A stretch of DNA of 64,000 nt from assembly GCF_024746835.1 (NCBI RefSeq), contig NZ_CP080531.1:6716001-6780000 (forward strand), given 5' to 3'. Each line of letters opens with the position of its first letter. The stretch's first letter is position 1. The notes under the pieces were generated by a model. The model saw only the letters and a program-made list of their open reading frames with translations. It was not told where the DNA came from and did not search any database. Positions 55,215-64,000 of this stretch are shown in pieces. The position numbers and the translations under genes were made by a program. The DNA comes from Mesorhizobium sp. AR02 (lineage in GTDB: Bacteria > Pseudomonadota > Alphaproteobacteria > Rhizobiales > Rhizobiaceae).

Positions 55215-56195
55215 TCAATCCTCCGCGCTGGCGTCGTCGAAGCCGATCAGGTTCCAGCTCTGGCGCATATGCGGCGGCATTGGCGCTGTGACGTCGATGA
55301 CGCCCTTGTCCGGGTGTGGAATGATGATGCGGCGCGCGTGCAGATGCAGGCGATTTTGAATGCCACCGGGGAAATCCCAATTGGTATCGGCCTCGAAATA
55401 TTTCGGGTCGCCGATGATCGGGCAGCCGATATAGGCGGCGTGAACACGAAGCTGGTGGGTGCGGCCTGTAAAGGGCTCCATTTCCAGCCAGGTCATGGTC
55501 TGCGCCGCCTGCTCGATGATGCGGTAGTAGGAGACGGCGTGGTCGGCGCCTTTTTCACCATGCGCGGCGACCCGAACGCGGTCGCCGTCCTCAGTCGGCT
55601 CCTTGATCAGCCAGGTGGAGATCTTGTCCTCGCGCTTGGGTGGCACGCCTTTGACCAGGGCCCAATAGGTTTTCTTAGTCTCGCGGGCGCGGAACGCCTC
55701 CGACAGCTTCATGGCGGCCAGTCTCGTGCGGGCGACGACCAGCACGCCCGACGTGTCGCGGTCGAGCCGGTGGACCAGCCGCGGCTTCTCACCCTTCTGG
55801 CTGCGCCAGGCTTCCAGCATGTCGTCGACATTGCGGGTGACGCCCGAGCCGCCCTGCACCGCAAGGCCCGCCGGCTTGTTGAAGACGAAAACCTTCGGGT
55901 CCTCGTGGATCAGCATTTTTGCCAGGACGTCGGCATCGCCCTGGTTGCGGATCGAGTGACCGGTCAGCGCGCTCTCGCCCTTCTTGTCGACCTCGAGCGG
56001 CGGAACACGCACCACCTGGCCAGGCTCGACTCGGCTGTCGGCCTTGACGCGGCCGCCATCGACGCGGATCTGGCCGGAGCGCAGCAGCTTCTGCAGATGG
56101 CCGAAGCCAAGGCCCGGGAAATGGGTCTTGAACCAGCGATCGAGCCGCATGCCCGCCTCGCCGGCCTCCACCGTGATCTGTTCAACGCCTGCCAT
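55215..56195 (-). CDS. RluC/RluD-type 23S rRNA pseudouridine synthase
   Basis: This 326-residue enzyme isomerises uridines in 23S rRNA. The N-terminal S4 RNA-binding domain (about 12-75, GMRLDRWFKTHFPGLGFGHLQKLLRSGQIRVDG) precedes the catalytic domain. The catalytic Asp lies in PRLVHRLDRDTSGVLVVA. Other family blocks are NKPAGLAVQGGSG, PFTGRTHQLRVHAAYIGCPIIGD and LHLHARRI. The start MAGVEQITV is in line with homologues; an in-frame start 104 codons upstream is not. It overlaps or abuts the start of the DMT transporter gene. RluC versus RluD specificity cannot be settled here. Confidence 0.93.
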   Translation of the reverse strand: MAGVEQITVEAGEAGMRLDRWFKTHFPGLGFGHLQKLLRSGQIRVDGGRVKADSRVEPGQVVRVPPLEVDKKGESALTGHSIRNQGDADVLAKMLIHEDPKVFVFNKPAGLAVQGGSGVTRNVDDMLEAWRSQKGEKPRLVHRLDRDTSGVLVVARTRLAAMKLSEAFRARETKKTYWALVKGVPPKREDKISTWLIKEPTEDGDRVRVAAHGEKGADHAVSYYRIIEQAAQTMTWLEMEPFTGRTHQLRVHAAYIGCPIIGDPKYFEADTNWDFPGGIQNRLHLHARRIIIPHPDKGVIDVTAPMPPHMRQSWNLIGFDDASAED

Positions 56196-56256
56196 TTTTT
56201 CTTCGCTTGTCCGTTTCCAAAGCAGGGCTCGGCCTGCGCTTGGCGCGGCAATAGCA

Positions 56257-56631
56257 CTAAGGCAGGCTTCTTGCGAGCCAAAGACCCAAAAACAGGGCGA
56301 CAATGGCGCCAATGACGCTGACCAGCGCATATCCAAACGCCGGCAGCGTGGCGCCGCGCTCCCACAGTGTCGCGAAATCGAGCGAAAAAGCGGAAAACGT
56401 GGTGAAACCGCCAAAGATGCCGGTGGCGACAAACAGCCTGACTTCGTTCGATCCGCCGCGGCGTGCCAGGGTGGCGATGAACAGGCCCATGGCAAGGGAG
56501 CCGACAATGTTGATCGCCATCGTGCCCCAGGGAAAATTGGGGCCGACGAGGCGCAGCGCGCCCATATTGGTGAGATGGCGGATGCCGGCGCCGATGCCGC
56601 CGCCGACGACCACGAGAAGCAGATTGAGCAT
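56257..56631 (-). CDS. crcB: CrcB/Fluc fluoride channel
   Basis: This 124-residue protein has four hydrophobic helices and is the usual size for Fluc channels that export fluoride. Motifs are GGGIGAGIRHLTN with the conserved Arg, PWGTMAINIVGSLAMGLF with the Asn that lines the pore, and ATGIFGGFTTFSAFSLDF, including the F/T-rich TM3 break that binds sodium. It works as an antiparallel dimer. The gene is upstream of the RluC-like gene on the minus strand with 61 bases between. Confidence 0.95.
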   Translation of the reverse strand: MLNLLLVVVGGGIGAGIRHLTNMGALRLVGPNFPWGTMAINIVGSLAMGLFIATLARRGGSNEVRLFVATGIFGGFTTFSAFSLDFATLWERGATLPAFGYALVSVIGAIVALFLGLWLARSLP

Positions 56632-56672
56632 TGTCGTCTACTGCCCCTGTCGAGCCGGTGACGTCAATCCCT

Positions 56673-57035
56673 TCACGCCGAGGGCGATGGGATCGCACAC
56701 ACAGTTGAACGCGTCAGAAACCGCCTCTCGCGCCCATTGTCGAGCGAGAACATGCCGCCCCTGCCCGCCACGACGTCGATGATGAGATCGGTGTGTTTCC
56801 AGACCTCATACTGCGAAGAGCTGATGTAGACCGGCGTCTCGCCAATCTCGCCCAGCATGACATCGTTGTCGCCGACGATGAAATCGCCCTGGGGATAACA
56901 CATCGGCGAGGAGCCGTCGCAGCAACCACCCGACTGATGGAACAGGACCGGGCCATGGTCGGCGATGATTTCAGCCAGGAAGGCTCTAGCCTCAGGCGTC
57001 GCCGAGACTTTTCCCAGGGAAACCTTGTCGAGCAT
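56673..57035 (-). CDS. DUF779 family protein
   Basis: This 120-residue protein belongs to the DUF779 family, often found beside aldehyde dehydrogenases. It has HQSGGCCDGSSPMCYPQGDF, a Cys-rich block that may bind metal, and QYEVWKHTDLIIDVVAGRGGMFSLD. The start MLDKVSL is chosen from GGAGG six bases upstream; four more codons to an in-frame ATG are possible. It follows the aldehyde dehydrogenase on the same strand, about 106 bases on, supporting a shared function in aldehyde metabolism. The exact role is unknown. Confidence 0.85.
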   Translation of the reverse strand: MLDKVSLGKVSATPEARAFLAEIIADHGPVLFHQSGGCCDGSSPMCYPQGDFIVGDNDVMLGEIGETPVYISSSQYEVWKHTDLIIDVVAGRGGMFSLDNGRERRFLTRSTVCAIPSPSA

Positions 57036-57141
57036 GCCATCCTCCATCACGAAGAGATCGACGCGTGGCCCTATCAGCCACGCCTCTGTCTTGGTTGGTG
57101 CATGATCCCGGGAAAGGATCATGCGCGGCCCCGGGAGGCGA

Positions 57142-58659
<1,518 letters not shown>

Positions 58660-58679
58660 TGTCTTCCTCCCAGGAAACA

Positions 58680-58698
58680 GCGGTACGGGATGTACCGC
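58680..58698. promoter_or_regulatory. GCGGTAC-N5-GTACCGC hairpin/palindrome before ALDH gene
   Basis: A perfect 7-bp inverted repeat with a GGGAT spacer lies about 20 bases upstream of the ALDH start. In RNA it would be a small hairpin ahead of the ribosome binding site; in DNA it may be an operator. No Ts follow it, so it is not a typical terminator. Confidence 0.45.
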
Positions 58699-58765
58699 GC
58701 TGCCAGGGAGAGTGAGGATGCCATCGGGCTTTGTCAGCCCGGGCAAATCATCCACACCAGGCCGA

Positions 58766-58785
58766 CTGTCGCAAGATTGCGACAG
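58766..58785. promoter_or_regulatory. CTGTCGCAA-N2-TTGCGACAG palindrome, candidate regulator site
   Basis: A perfect 9-bp inverted repeat lies about 106 bases upstream of the ALDH start and 16 bases beyond the regulator stop. Fis-type HTH regulators of the AcoR group bind palindromes of similar shape, such as TGTCGC-N-GCGACA, upstream of their target genes. It is the best candidate for the site of the regulator encoded next to it. Confidence 0.7.
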
Positions 58786-58801
58786 GTTCGGCGCCGAAAC
58801 C

Positions 58802-59767
58802 TCAATGTGGCCGACGGATGCCGAAGCGGGCGAGCTTGCGATGCAGAGTGGCCCGGGAAATGCCGAGATTGTGCGCAGCGGCAGAGACGTTGCCATCGGC
58901 GCGCGCGATCGCCCGCTGGATCACTCCGCGCTCCGCTTCGTCGAGTTCCTCCGCCGCCTTGGCAACGTCGCCGAGGATGTCGGCGGCGGGCAACCCCCTG
59001 GCGAGCGCCTGTTGCGTGATGCCGAGGGTCTGCCGCGCCGAGCGTGTCGCACCGACGACCAGATCATCACCGTCAACGGCGATGAGCGCGCCGGCGCCGC
59101 GCTCGGCCGCCGAGGCAAGCAGAATGCGGGCATTGGGAAAAGACAGGCGAAAATTCTCGGCCTCGATGCGGCGGGCAGCATCACCGACCGCCATGGCGAT
59201 CAGGCCGACAAAGCCTTCGGTCAGATCCGACCGGCACGACGAGACATCGAGCGCGGCAGCCAGATTGCCCTCGTGGTCGTAAATCGGCGCCGTGGTGCAG
59301 CTCAGCAGCGTGTTGCTCGAAAAGAAGTGCTGGTCACGATGAATGGTCAGCGCGCGCTGGTCGGCCAGGCATGTGCCGATGCCGTTGGTGCCCTCGGAGT
59401 CCTCACTCCATACTGTCCCGGTCCACAGGCCCCATTCGTCGAAGGTCTCGTCATCGGCGGAAGCCCCACGGCGTTCGACAGGGATACCGTCGCGATCGGC
59501 CAGCAGGGCGCAACAGCCAATGCCGCCGACCGCTAGATAGAGACGATCAAGGCTCGCATCCGCAGCCCGCAGCAGCTGCTCGACCCGCTGCCGCGCCTGC
59601 CTGAACTCGCCTTCGGTCAGCCGTCGAGGCGCCTGTCGTTGGCCAGGATCCAGTCCATGCACCGTGAGCGAGCGTCTCCAGGAGGCAACCAACGCCGATC
59701 GGGCGGCATCGCTGGTGGCAATGGCCGCCTGGACGATATCGGCATGATGGGCCGGCTGTCCGCTCAC
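58802..59767 (-). CDS. AcoR-like regulator lacking the AAA+ domain
   Basis: This 321-residue protein has an N-terminal GAF-type sensor (about 60-205, [19 protein letters not shown] and [23 protein letters not shown]) and a C-terminal Fis-type helix-turn-helix ([26 protein letters not shown]). In full-length AcoR a sigma-54-interacting AAA+ domain of about 230 residues lies between these. Here it is absent; no Walker or GAFTGA motif is seen. The start GTG has GGGAGG five bases upstream; a TTG eight codons earlier is possible. It probably controls the aldehyde dehydrogenase through sigma-70, consistent with no sigma-54 promoter being found there. Confidence 0.85.
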   Translation of the reverse strand: MSGQPAHHADIVQAAIATSDAARSALVASWRRSLTVHGLDPGQRQAPRRLTEGEFRQARQRVEQLLRAADASLDRLYLAVGGIGCCALLADRDGIPVERRGASADDETFDEWGLWTGTVWSEDSEGTNGIGTCLADQRALTIHRDQHFFSSNTLLSCTTAPIYDHEGNLAAALDVSSCRSDLTEGFVGLIAMAVGDAARRIEAENFRLSFPNARILLASAAERGAGALIAVDGDDLVVGATRSARQTLGITQQALARGLPAADILGDVAKAAEELDEAERGVIQRAIARADGNVSAAAHNLGISRATLHRKLARFGIRRPH

Positions 59768-59961
59768 CTCATCCTCCCAAGGCGCTTCCAACTCAAGCAG
59801 CGTTATATCCGTTCAGATATATCCGCTGCATCAGATGTAAAGGACCAGCGGCTGCTGGCGCTATAAGACAATGGTCCAACAGCAATTACGGGAGGTGGCC
59901 GATCGCTAAAAGCTCGCCAGAACGCTGCCAGCGAGGCCGGCAGCGCCGCGAAGCTTTCAGC

Positions 59962-60792
59962 TCAGGTGGTTTCGACCTTCTTCGGCTTGGTCGAGCCGAT
60001 CATCTTCCAGTTCTTGTAGAACATCGAATTGATGCGTTCGACGCTGACTGACACGACAGCGAGCATGCCTGCTATCAGGCGCGGAACCGGGGACGGCCTG
60101 ATAATGTCCATGAACACGCAGTAGCGGCGGCCGTCATATTCGTTGACCGAGCGATGCAGCAGTGTGTCGTCGAAAATGAACAGCGGGTTGTCGTACCAGT
60201 AGTTCTTGACGTTGCCGCATTCGACGAAGATTTCCGACTTCACCGGGACCAGATTGTAGAGGATGCGCAGGCTGAGCCGCAGCGGACCGAAATGCCAGGA
60301 GGTCGATTCGCGCTTGCTGAAGACCGACACAGCAATGGTCTTGATGTATTTGAAATCCTTGTTGAACTCGGCGACGTTGTCGATCCTGTGCTTGCCATAC
60401 CACTGGTAGACATACATGCCGCGCCGGCCGGCGCCAAAATTGGCGTCGATGTCAGCGATGATCTCGTCCTTGCGCGCCTTGAAGATGTCCAGGACCTCAT
60501 TGACCTCGCGCTGATAATCCTCTGGAAACTGCTCCAGCTTCCAGACGCCGGGGTTCCTATAGCAGAGCAGGTCGACCAGCAGGTTGAACGGCGACAGCAG
60601 CCAGGTGAACAGGCCGTTGCCAAGGAAGTAGCCTGAGAACAGCGACAGATCCTTCCTGTCGTTGCGCAGCACGTCGATCAGGCCGCAGACGATGAAGATC
60701 GTCGTCAGGATCGGGATGAAATAGAAGCCAAGGGCGAGAAGCGGGACGGCGATGGCGAATTTGCGAAGGGATTTGCGAAGGGTTTTTGTCAT
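59962..60792 (-). CDS. LpxO-like aspartyl/asparaginyl beta-hydroxylase-family dioxygenase
   Basis: This 276-residue protein starts with a hydrophobic segment (AIAVPLLALGFYFIPILTTIFIVCGLIDVL) anchoring it to the membrane. The Fe(II)/2-oxoglutarate dioxygenase core (about 130-255) has STSWHFGPLRLSLRILYNLVP, IFVECGNVKNYWYDNPLFIFDDTLLHRSVNEYDGRRYCVFMDIIRP. The HR in LLHRS and the D/R of YDGRRYC are compatible with the family's metal and co-substrate sites. LpxO-type members hydroxylate lipid A acyl chains; other members hydroxylate Asp/Asn residues. The membrane anchor favours the lipid A role. Confidence 0.82.
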   Translation of the reverse strand: MTKTLRKSLRKFAIAVPLLALGFYFIPILTTIFIVCGLIDVLRNDRKDLSLFSGYFLGNGLFTWLLSPFNLLVDLLCYRNPGVWKLEQFPEDYQREVNEVLDIFKARKDEIIADIDANFGAGRRGMYVYQWYGKHRIDNVAEFNKDFKYIKTIAVSVFSKRESTSWHFGPLRLSLRILYNLVPVKSEIFVECGNVKNYWYDNPLFIFDDTLLHRSVNEYDGRRYCVFMDIIRPSPVPRLIAGMLAVVSVSVERINSMFYKNWKMIGSTKPKKVETT

Positions 60793-60949
60793 TTTTCCAC
60801 GCGCGGAGCGCGATCCTGTTGCGAATGAGTGTGCCAAATCTCGGCAACGACCACCGCCCGGCCGTGCGCCTTGATAAGGTTTTTTGGGTCGCCGCACAAC
60901 GCCACGACGTTGTGGCCTGGCAGCTGCCTGGTGGAATTTGCCAGACTTC

Positions 60950-60983
60950 GGTCAATGCACCGCTGGGGTCAATGCACCGCTGG
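60950..60983. repeat. Perfect 17-bp tandem duplication
   Basis: GGTCAATGCACCGCTGG occurs twice in a row at the 3' end of the frameshifted DUF930 gene, covering its stop codon. It is consistent with replication slippage in a decaying gene. Confidence 0.9.
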
Positions 60984-61624
60984 CAAGCCGAGTTCGTCCC
61001 ATTTCTCCCTAGCCACGGGATCGCCGACCAGGAACTCAAAGCCGATGACGCTTTCGCCGTCTCGTGCGAGCTGGCAGTTGAACATCAGACTATACCAGTT
61101 TTTGCGGCTGCGGAAAGCCGCGCCATCGGCGGCGATCATGGTGCCGCTGATCTTCTCCTCGGCCGTTGCGCAAGGCACGACGCGCTCCGGCTGAAAGTCC
61201 GCGCGCCAACGCCGGATCTGGTCCGAGATTGCACCATGCGCTCGTCGGAAGCGAAGGTCGCAAGATCGGCGCGCGCTTGCCGGCTGCGCGGATCGGCGAG
61301 CGTCTTGGCCGACAGCATTTCGGTCGGCCGGATCATGGCCGGCGCGGTGGGCGGTTGAAATTGAGGAGCACTCGGCGACGGTGTGGGCGGCATCGCTTGC
61401 GCCTCGGGTGCCGGAGGTGGCGCCGGCGGTGGCCTTGTCGCGGCCTCGAACTGCTGCGGCGTCAGAATGTCGACCGACACCCGCTCCTCTTCCAACCGCC
61501 TCGGCGGCTTCGGCAGCGGCATGAGCGCCAGCGTTGCGGCCAGCAGCGTGTGAAGAACAACCGACGCGGGAATGCCCCATGGCGAGGCCTCGCTTCGAAG
61601 CGTGACGACCACCGGGCCGCGCAA
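60969..61624 (-). pseudogene. DUF930 gene, frameshifted near 61215-61230
   Basis: The N-terminal frame (to about 61226) has a membrane segment (WGIPASVVLHTLLAATLALMP), a Pro-rich linker and the start of the DUF930 domain (MLSAKTLADPRSRQARADLATFASDERMVQ). The rest of the domain continues in a different frame (ISDQIRRWRADFQPERVVP, then FRSRKNWYSLMFNCQLARDGESVIGFEFLVGDP) to a stop at 60969. A short deletion of roughly a dozen to sixteen bases after ERMVQ explains the break. The start is a TTG eight codons upstream of WGIPAS, close after rarA. A 17-bp tandem duplication spans the stop. It is presumed non-functional unless the frameshift is a sequencing error. Confidence 0.8.
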
Positions 61625-61629
61625 GTCAG

Positions 61630-62937
61630 CTATTCCCGTTCCTTGCGCAGCTTCGCCCAGTAGTCGAGCCGCTTCCTGATATCGCGCTCGAAACCACGCT
61701 CAGGCGGATCGTAGAAGGTCTGGCGGCCCATTTTTTCGGGAAAATAGTCCTGGCCCGAAAAGGCGTCCGGCTCATCATGATCGTAGCGATAGCCCGCGCC
61801 GTAATCCTCTTCCTTCATCAGCTTGGTCGGAGCGTTGAGGATATGCTTGGGCGGCAGCAGCGAGCCATGCTCCTTGGCAGCGCGCGTGGCGGCCTTGAAG
61901 GCGGTGTAGACGGCATTGGATTTGGGCGCGGTGGCGAGATAGACGGTGGCCTCGGCAAAGGCGAGTTCGCCCTCCGGCGAGCCCAGATAGTCATACGCAT
62001 CCTTGGCGGCATTGGCGACGACCAGCGCCTGCGGATCGGCAAGGCCGATATCCTCCATCGCCATGCGCACCAGCCGGCGGCCGAGATAGAGAGGATCCTC
62101 GCCGGCATCGAACATGCGCGCGAGATAGTAGAGCGCTGCATCGGGATCCGAGCCACGCACCGATTTGTGCAGCGCCGAGATCAGATTGTAATGGCCGTCC
62201 TGGCCCTTGTCGTAGATCGGCGCGCGGCGTTGGACGATGCGCTGCAGCCCTTCGGGATCGAAGACCTCGCCGGGCTTGGCGGCACGCCAGACTTCCTCGG
62301 CGAGCGTCAGCGATGCGCGTCCGTCGCCATCGCTCATGCGGATCAGCATCGTACGCGCCTCGTCATCGAGCGGCAGCGCCCTGCCCTCCGTCTCCTCCGC
62401 CCGCACCATCAGCTTGGCGATGCTCTCCTCACCGAGCGAATGAAAGACCATGACGCGCGCGCGGGACAACAGGGCCGCGTTGAGTTCGAAGGACGGGTTT
62501 TCGGTCGTGGCGCCGACTAGGACGACCGTCCCATCCTCCATGACGGGGAGAAAGGAATCCTGCTGGGCGCGATTGAAGCGGTGGATCTCATCGACGAAAA
62601 GCAGGGTCTGACGACCGTTGGCGCGGCGAAGCTTGGCCGCCTCGAAGACTTTCTTCAGGTCGGCAACGCCGGAAAAGACCGCCGATATCTGCTCGAAGGC
62701 AAGGCTGGTTTCGCCGGCGAGCAACCTTGCCACGGTGGTCTTGCCGGTGCCTGGCGGCCCCCAGAAGATCATCGAGCCGAGCGAGCCGGACCCGATCAGC
62801 CGGGTCAGCGCGCCATCGGGGCCGGTCAGATGCTCCTGGCCAACGACCTCGCCAAGATTCTTTGGCCGCAGCCTGTCGGCCAGCGGCCGCCCGGGCGGCG
62901 CCTTTTCCGGTTCATCGACGCTGAACAGATCGGCCAT
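61630..62937 (-). CDS. rarA: Replication-associated recombination protein A
   Basis: RarA (MgsA) is an AAA+ ATPase of the clamp-loader group that acts at stalled replication forks. The 435-residue protein has Walker A IFWGPPGTGKTTVARLLA, Walker B LLFVDEIHRFN, sensor regions and the C-terminal tetramerisation part (AGYRYDHDEPDAFSGQDYFPEKM, FYDPPERGFERDI). The start MADLFSVDEPEKAPPGRPLADRLRPK is the typical N-terminus; an upstream extension is not family-like. It lies 40 bases downstream of the DegP-like protease gene on the same strand, an arrangement common in Hyphomicrobiales. Confidence 0.96.
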   Translation of the reverse strand: MADLFSVDEPEKAPPGRPLADRLRPKNLGEVVGQEHLTGPDGALTRLIGSGSLGSMIFWGPPGTGKTTVARLLAGETSLAFEQISAVFSGVADLKKVFEAAKLRRANGRQTLLFVDEIHRFNRAQQDSFLPVMEDGTVVLVGATTENPSFELNAALLSRARVMVFHSLGEESIAKLMVRAEETEGRALPLDDEARTMLIRMSDGDGRASLTLAEEVWRAAKPGEVFDPEGLQRIVQRRAPIYDKGQDGHYNLISALHKSVRGSDPDAALYYLARMFDAGEDPLYLGRRLVRMAMEDIGLADPQALVVANAAKDAYDYLGSPEGELAFAEATVYLATAPKSNAVYTAFKAATRAAKEHGSLLPPKHILNAPTKLMKEEDYGAGYRYDHDEPDAFSGQDYFPEKMGRQTFYDPPERGFERDIRKRLDYWAKLRKERE

Positions 62938-62977
62938 GCACTTCTTTTGGTTGGAGCGCGATCCCTTCAGATCGAAC

Positions 62978-64000
62978 TCAGTAACGCAACACCTGGCGCA
63001 GTATCTGCCCGCCACGCTCGACGGTAAAGCGCCACCAGCGCGTATCCTGCTGGGCAACCTGCGCCAGCGTCGCGGCGGTGTCGATGGTGGTGCCGTTGAC
63101 CTCGCGCACGATATCGCCCGGCAGGAAGCCGAAATCGGCGGCCGGAGAATCGCGGTTGACATCGATCACCGTGACGCCCTTGAGGTCGGTGCGCAGGCCA
63201 AGCTTCTGGGCAAGGCGCGGCGACAGTTCCGCAACCTTGGCGCCCGAGAACGGGCTGCGGCCATGCAGCGTCACTTCCGAGGCCTTCGCACCCTCCGGCG
63301 CGCGCTCCAAAGCGATGTCCATGGCTGCCTTCTGGCCCTTGGTCAGGATCGCGAAATTCGCCTTGGTGCCGATCGACAGCGTCGCCATGCGATAGTCCAG
63401 CGCCTCGATGCTCTCGACAGGCTTGCCGTTGATCTGCAGCACGACATCACCCGCCTTCAGCCCAGCCTTGCCCGCCGGTCCGGTCGCTTCGACGGAAGAG
63501 ACCAGCGCCCCGGTCGGCTTCTCCATGCCAAGCGATTCGGCGATCTGCGGCGTCACCGCTTCGAATTCGGCGCCGATATAGGGCCGCTCGAAGAAATCGA
63601 GGCCGGCCTTGGCGGCATCGGCAAAAGCCCGCACCATATTGGCGGGGATAGCAAAGCCGATGCCGATCGAGCCGCCGCTGCGGCTGTAGATCGCCGTGTT
63701 GATGCCGACCAGCTGGCCGCCCATGTTGATCAGCGCGCCGCCGGAATTGCCGGGATTGATGGCGGCGTCGGTCTGGATGAAATAGCCCGAATCCGAAACG
63801 CCGATATGGCTGCGGGCAAGCGCCGAAACGATGCCGCTGGTGGTGGTCTGGCCAACGCCGAAGGGGTTGCCGATGGCCAGCACCAGATCGCCTACCTCGA
63901 GCGCGTCGGAATCGCCGATGGCGATGACCGGGAAGGGTTTGTCGGATTCGATCTTGAGCACCGCAAGGTCGAGCGTCTCGTCCTTGAGCATCACCTTGCT
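62978..64000 (-). CDS. DegP/HtrA-like serine protease, 5' end cut by window
   Basis: The visible 340 residues are the C-terminal part of a periplasmic Do-type protease. They include the catalytic Asp region (LKDETLDLAVLKI), the active Ser in AAINPGNSGGALINMGGQLVGINTAI and two PDZ domains (about 165-235, PYIGAEFEAVTPQIAESLG; and 250-330, SGAKVAELSPRLAQKLGLRTDLKGVTVIDV). The N-terminal signal and catalytic His are beyond position 64000. Such proteases degrade or refold misfolded envelope proteins. It precedes rarA on the same strand. Confidence 0.93.
   Translation of the reverse strand, partial: SKVMLKDETLDLAVLKIESDKPFPVIAIGDSDALEVGDLVLAIGNPFGVGQTTTSGIVSALARSHIGVSDSGYFIQTDAAINPGNSGGALINMGGQLVGINTAIYSRSGGSIGIGFAIPANMVRAFADAAKAGLDFFERPYIGAEFEAVTPQIAESLGMEKPTGALVSSVEATGPAGKAGLKAGDVVLQINGKPVESIEALDYRMATLSIGTKANFAILTKGQKAAMDIALERAPEGAKASEVTLHGRSPFSGAKVAELSPRLAQKLGLRTDLKGVTVIDVNRDSPAADFGFLPGDIVREVNGTTIDTAATLAQVAQQDTRWWRFTVERGGQILRQVLRY

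Overview
The window looks like a chromosomal stretch of an alphaproteobacterium of the order Hyphomicrobiales, most likely Mesorhizobium. The main evidence is the pdhA-pdhB-pdhC arrangement with a lipoyl domain on PdhB, the pairing of glnB-glnA with a second eukaryotic-type glutamine synthetase (GlnII), a small GstI-like gene divergent from glnII, high GC content, and gene order around eno, kdsA and pdhABC typical of the group. It is mostly core and housekeeping DNA. Two identical insertion-sequence copies in opposite orientation and a few accessory islands interrupt it. No rRNA, tRNA or CRISPR array was seen. Species assignment is inference.

Layout. 1-6.8 kb (minus strand): a cut SGNH hydrolase, a membrane protein, pyruvate dehydrogenase pdhC/pdhB/pdhA, an FtsB-like divisome protein and enolase. 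7.0-8.7 kb: a 41-residue lipoprotein, then IS1182-like copy 1. 8.8-11.9 kb: PRC-barrel protein, dodecin, kdsA coupled to a glyoxalase-like gene, a Dabb protein and a tiny membrane ORF. 12.3-19 kb: cyclopropane fatty acid synthase, a small secreted protein, a Tat-exported CpdB-type nucleotidase, type II NADH dehydrogenase, 5-formyl-THF cyclo-ligase and a secreted orphan. 19-23.8 kb: an Lrp/AsnC regulator divergent from alanine dehydrogenase, DUF1203, an OmpA-like protein, and GNAT plus mercaptopyruvate sulfurtransferase.

23.9-28.4 kb is the most unusual stretch: an HlyC-like acyltransferase-fold protein, a translationally coupled alpha/beta hydrolase, a Stf0-type sulfotransferase, a convergent cytochrome P450 and a beta-barrel outer-membrane protein. 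It may be a small pathway for a sulfated, oxidised lipid-like or secondary metabolite.

28.4-40.3 kb: an epoxide-hydrolase-like enzyme, AlaX coupled to cysteine synthase, an SDR, a membrane-anchored hydrolase, a DEAD-box helicase with a DEGD motif, propionyl-CoA carboxylase beta, a secreted CxxCH protein and the NAD(P)HX repair enzyme. 40.5-51.3 kb is a nitrogen block: glnB-glnA and glnII each have an exactly spaced sigma-54 promoter, and gstI lies divergent from glnII. Between them sit an APC permease/TetR/DmpA peptidase module, a repeat-rich exported protein and IS copy 2. That copy split the bidirectional terminator between its neighbours and duplicated it. 51.4-64 kb: an MHS transporter with a large periplasmic insert, ATP12 chaperone, DMT exporter, RluC-like pseudouridine synthase, CrcB, DUF779 plus aldehyde dehydrogenase with an AcoR-like regulator that lacks its AAA+ domain, an LpxO-like hydroxylase, a frameshifted DUF930 gene, rarA and the 3' part of a DegP-like protease.
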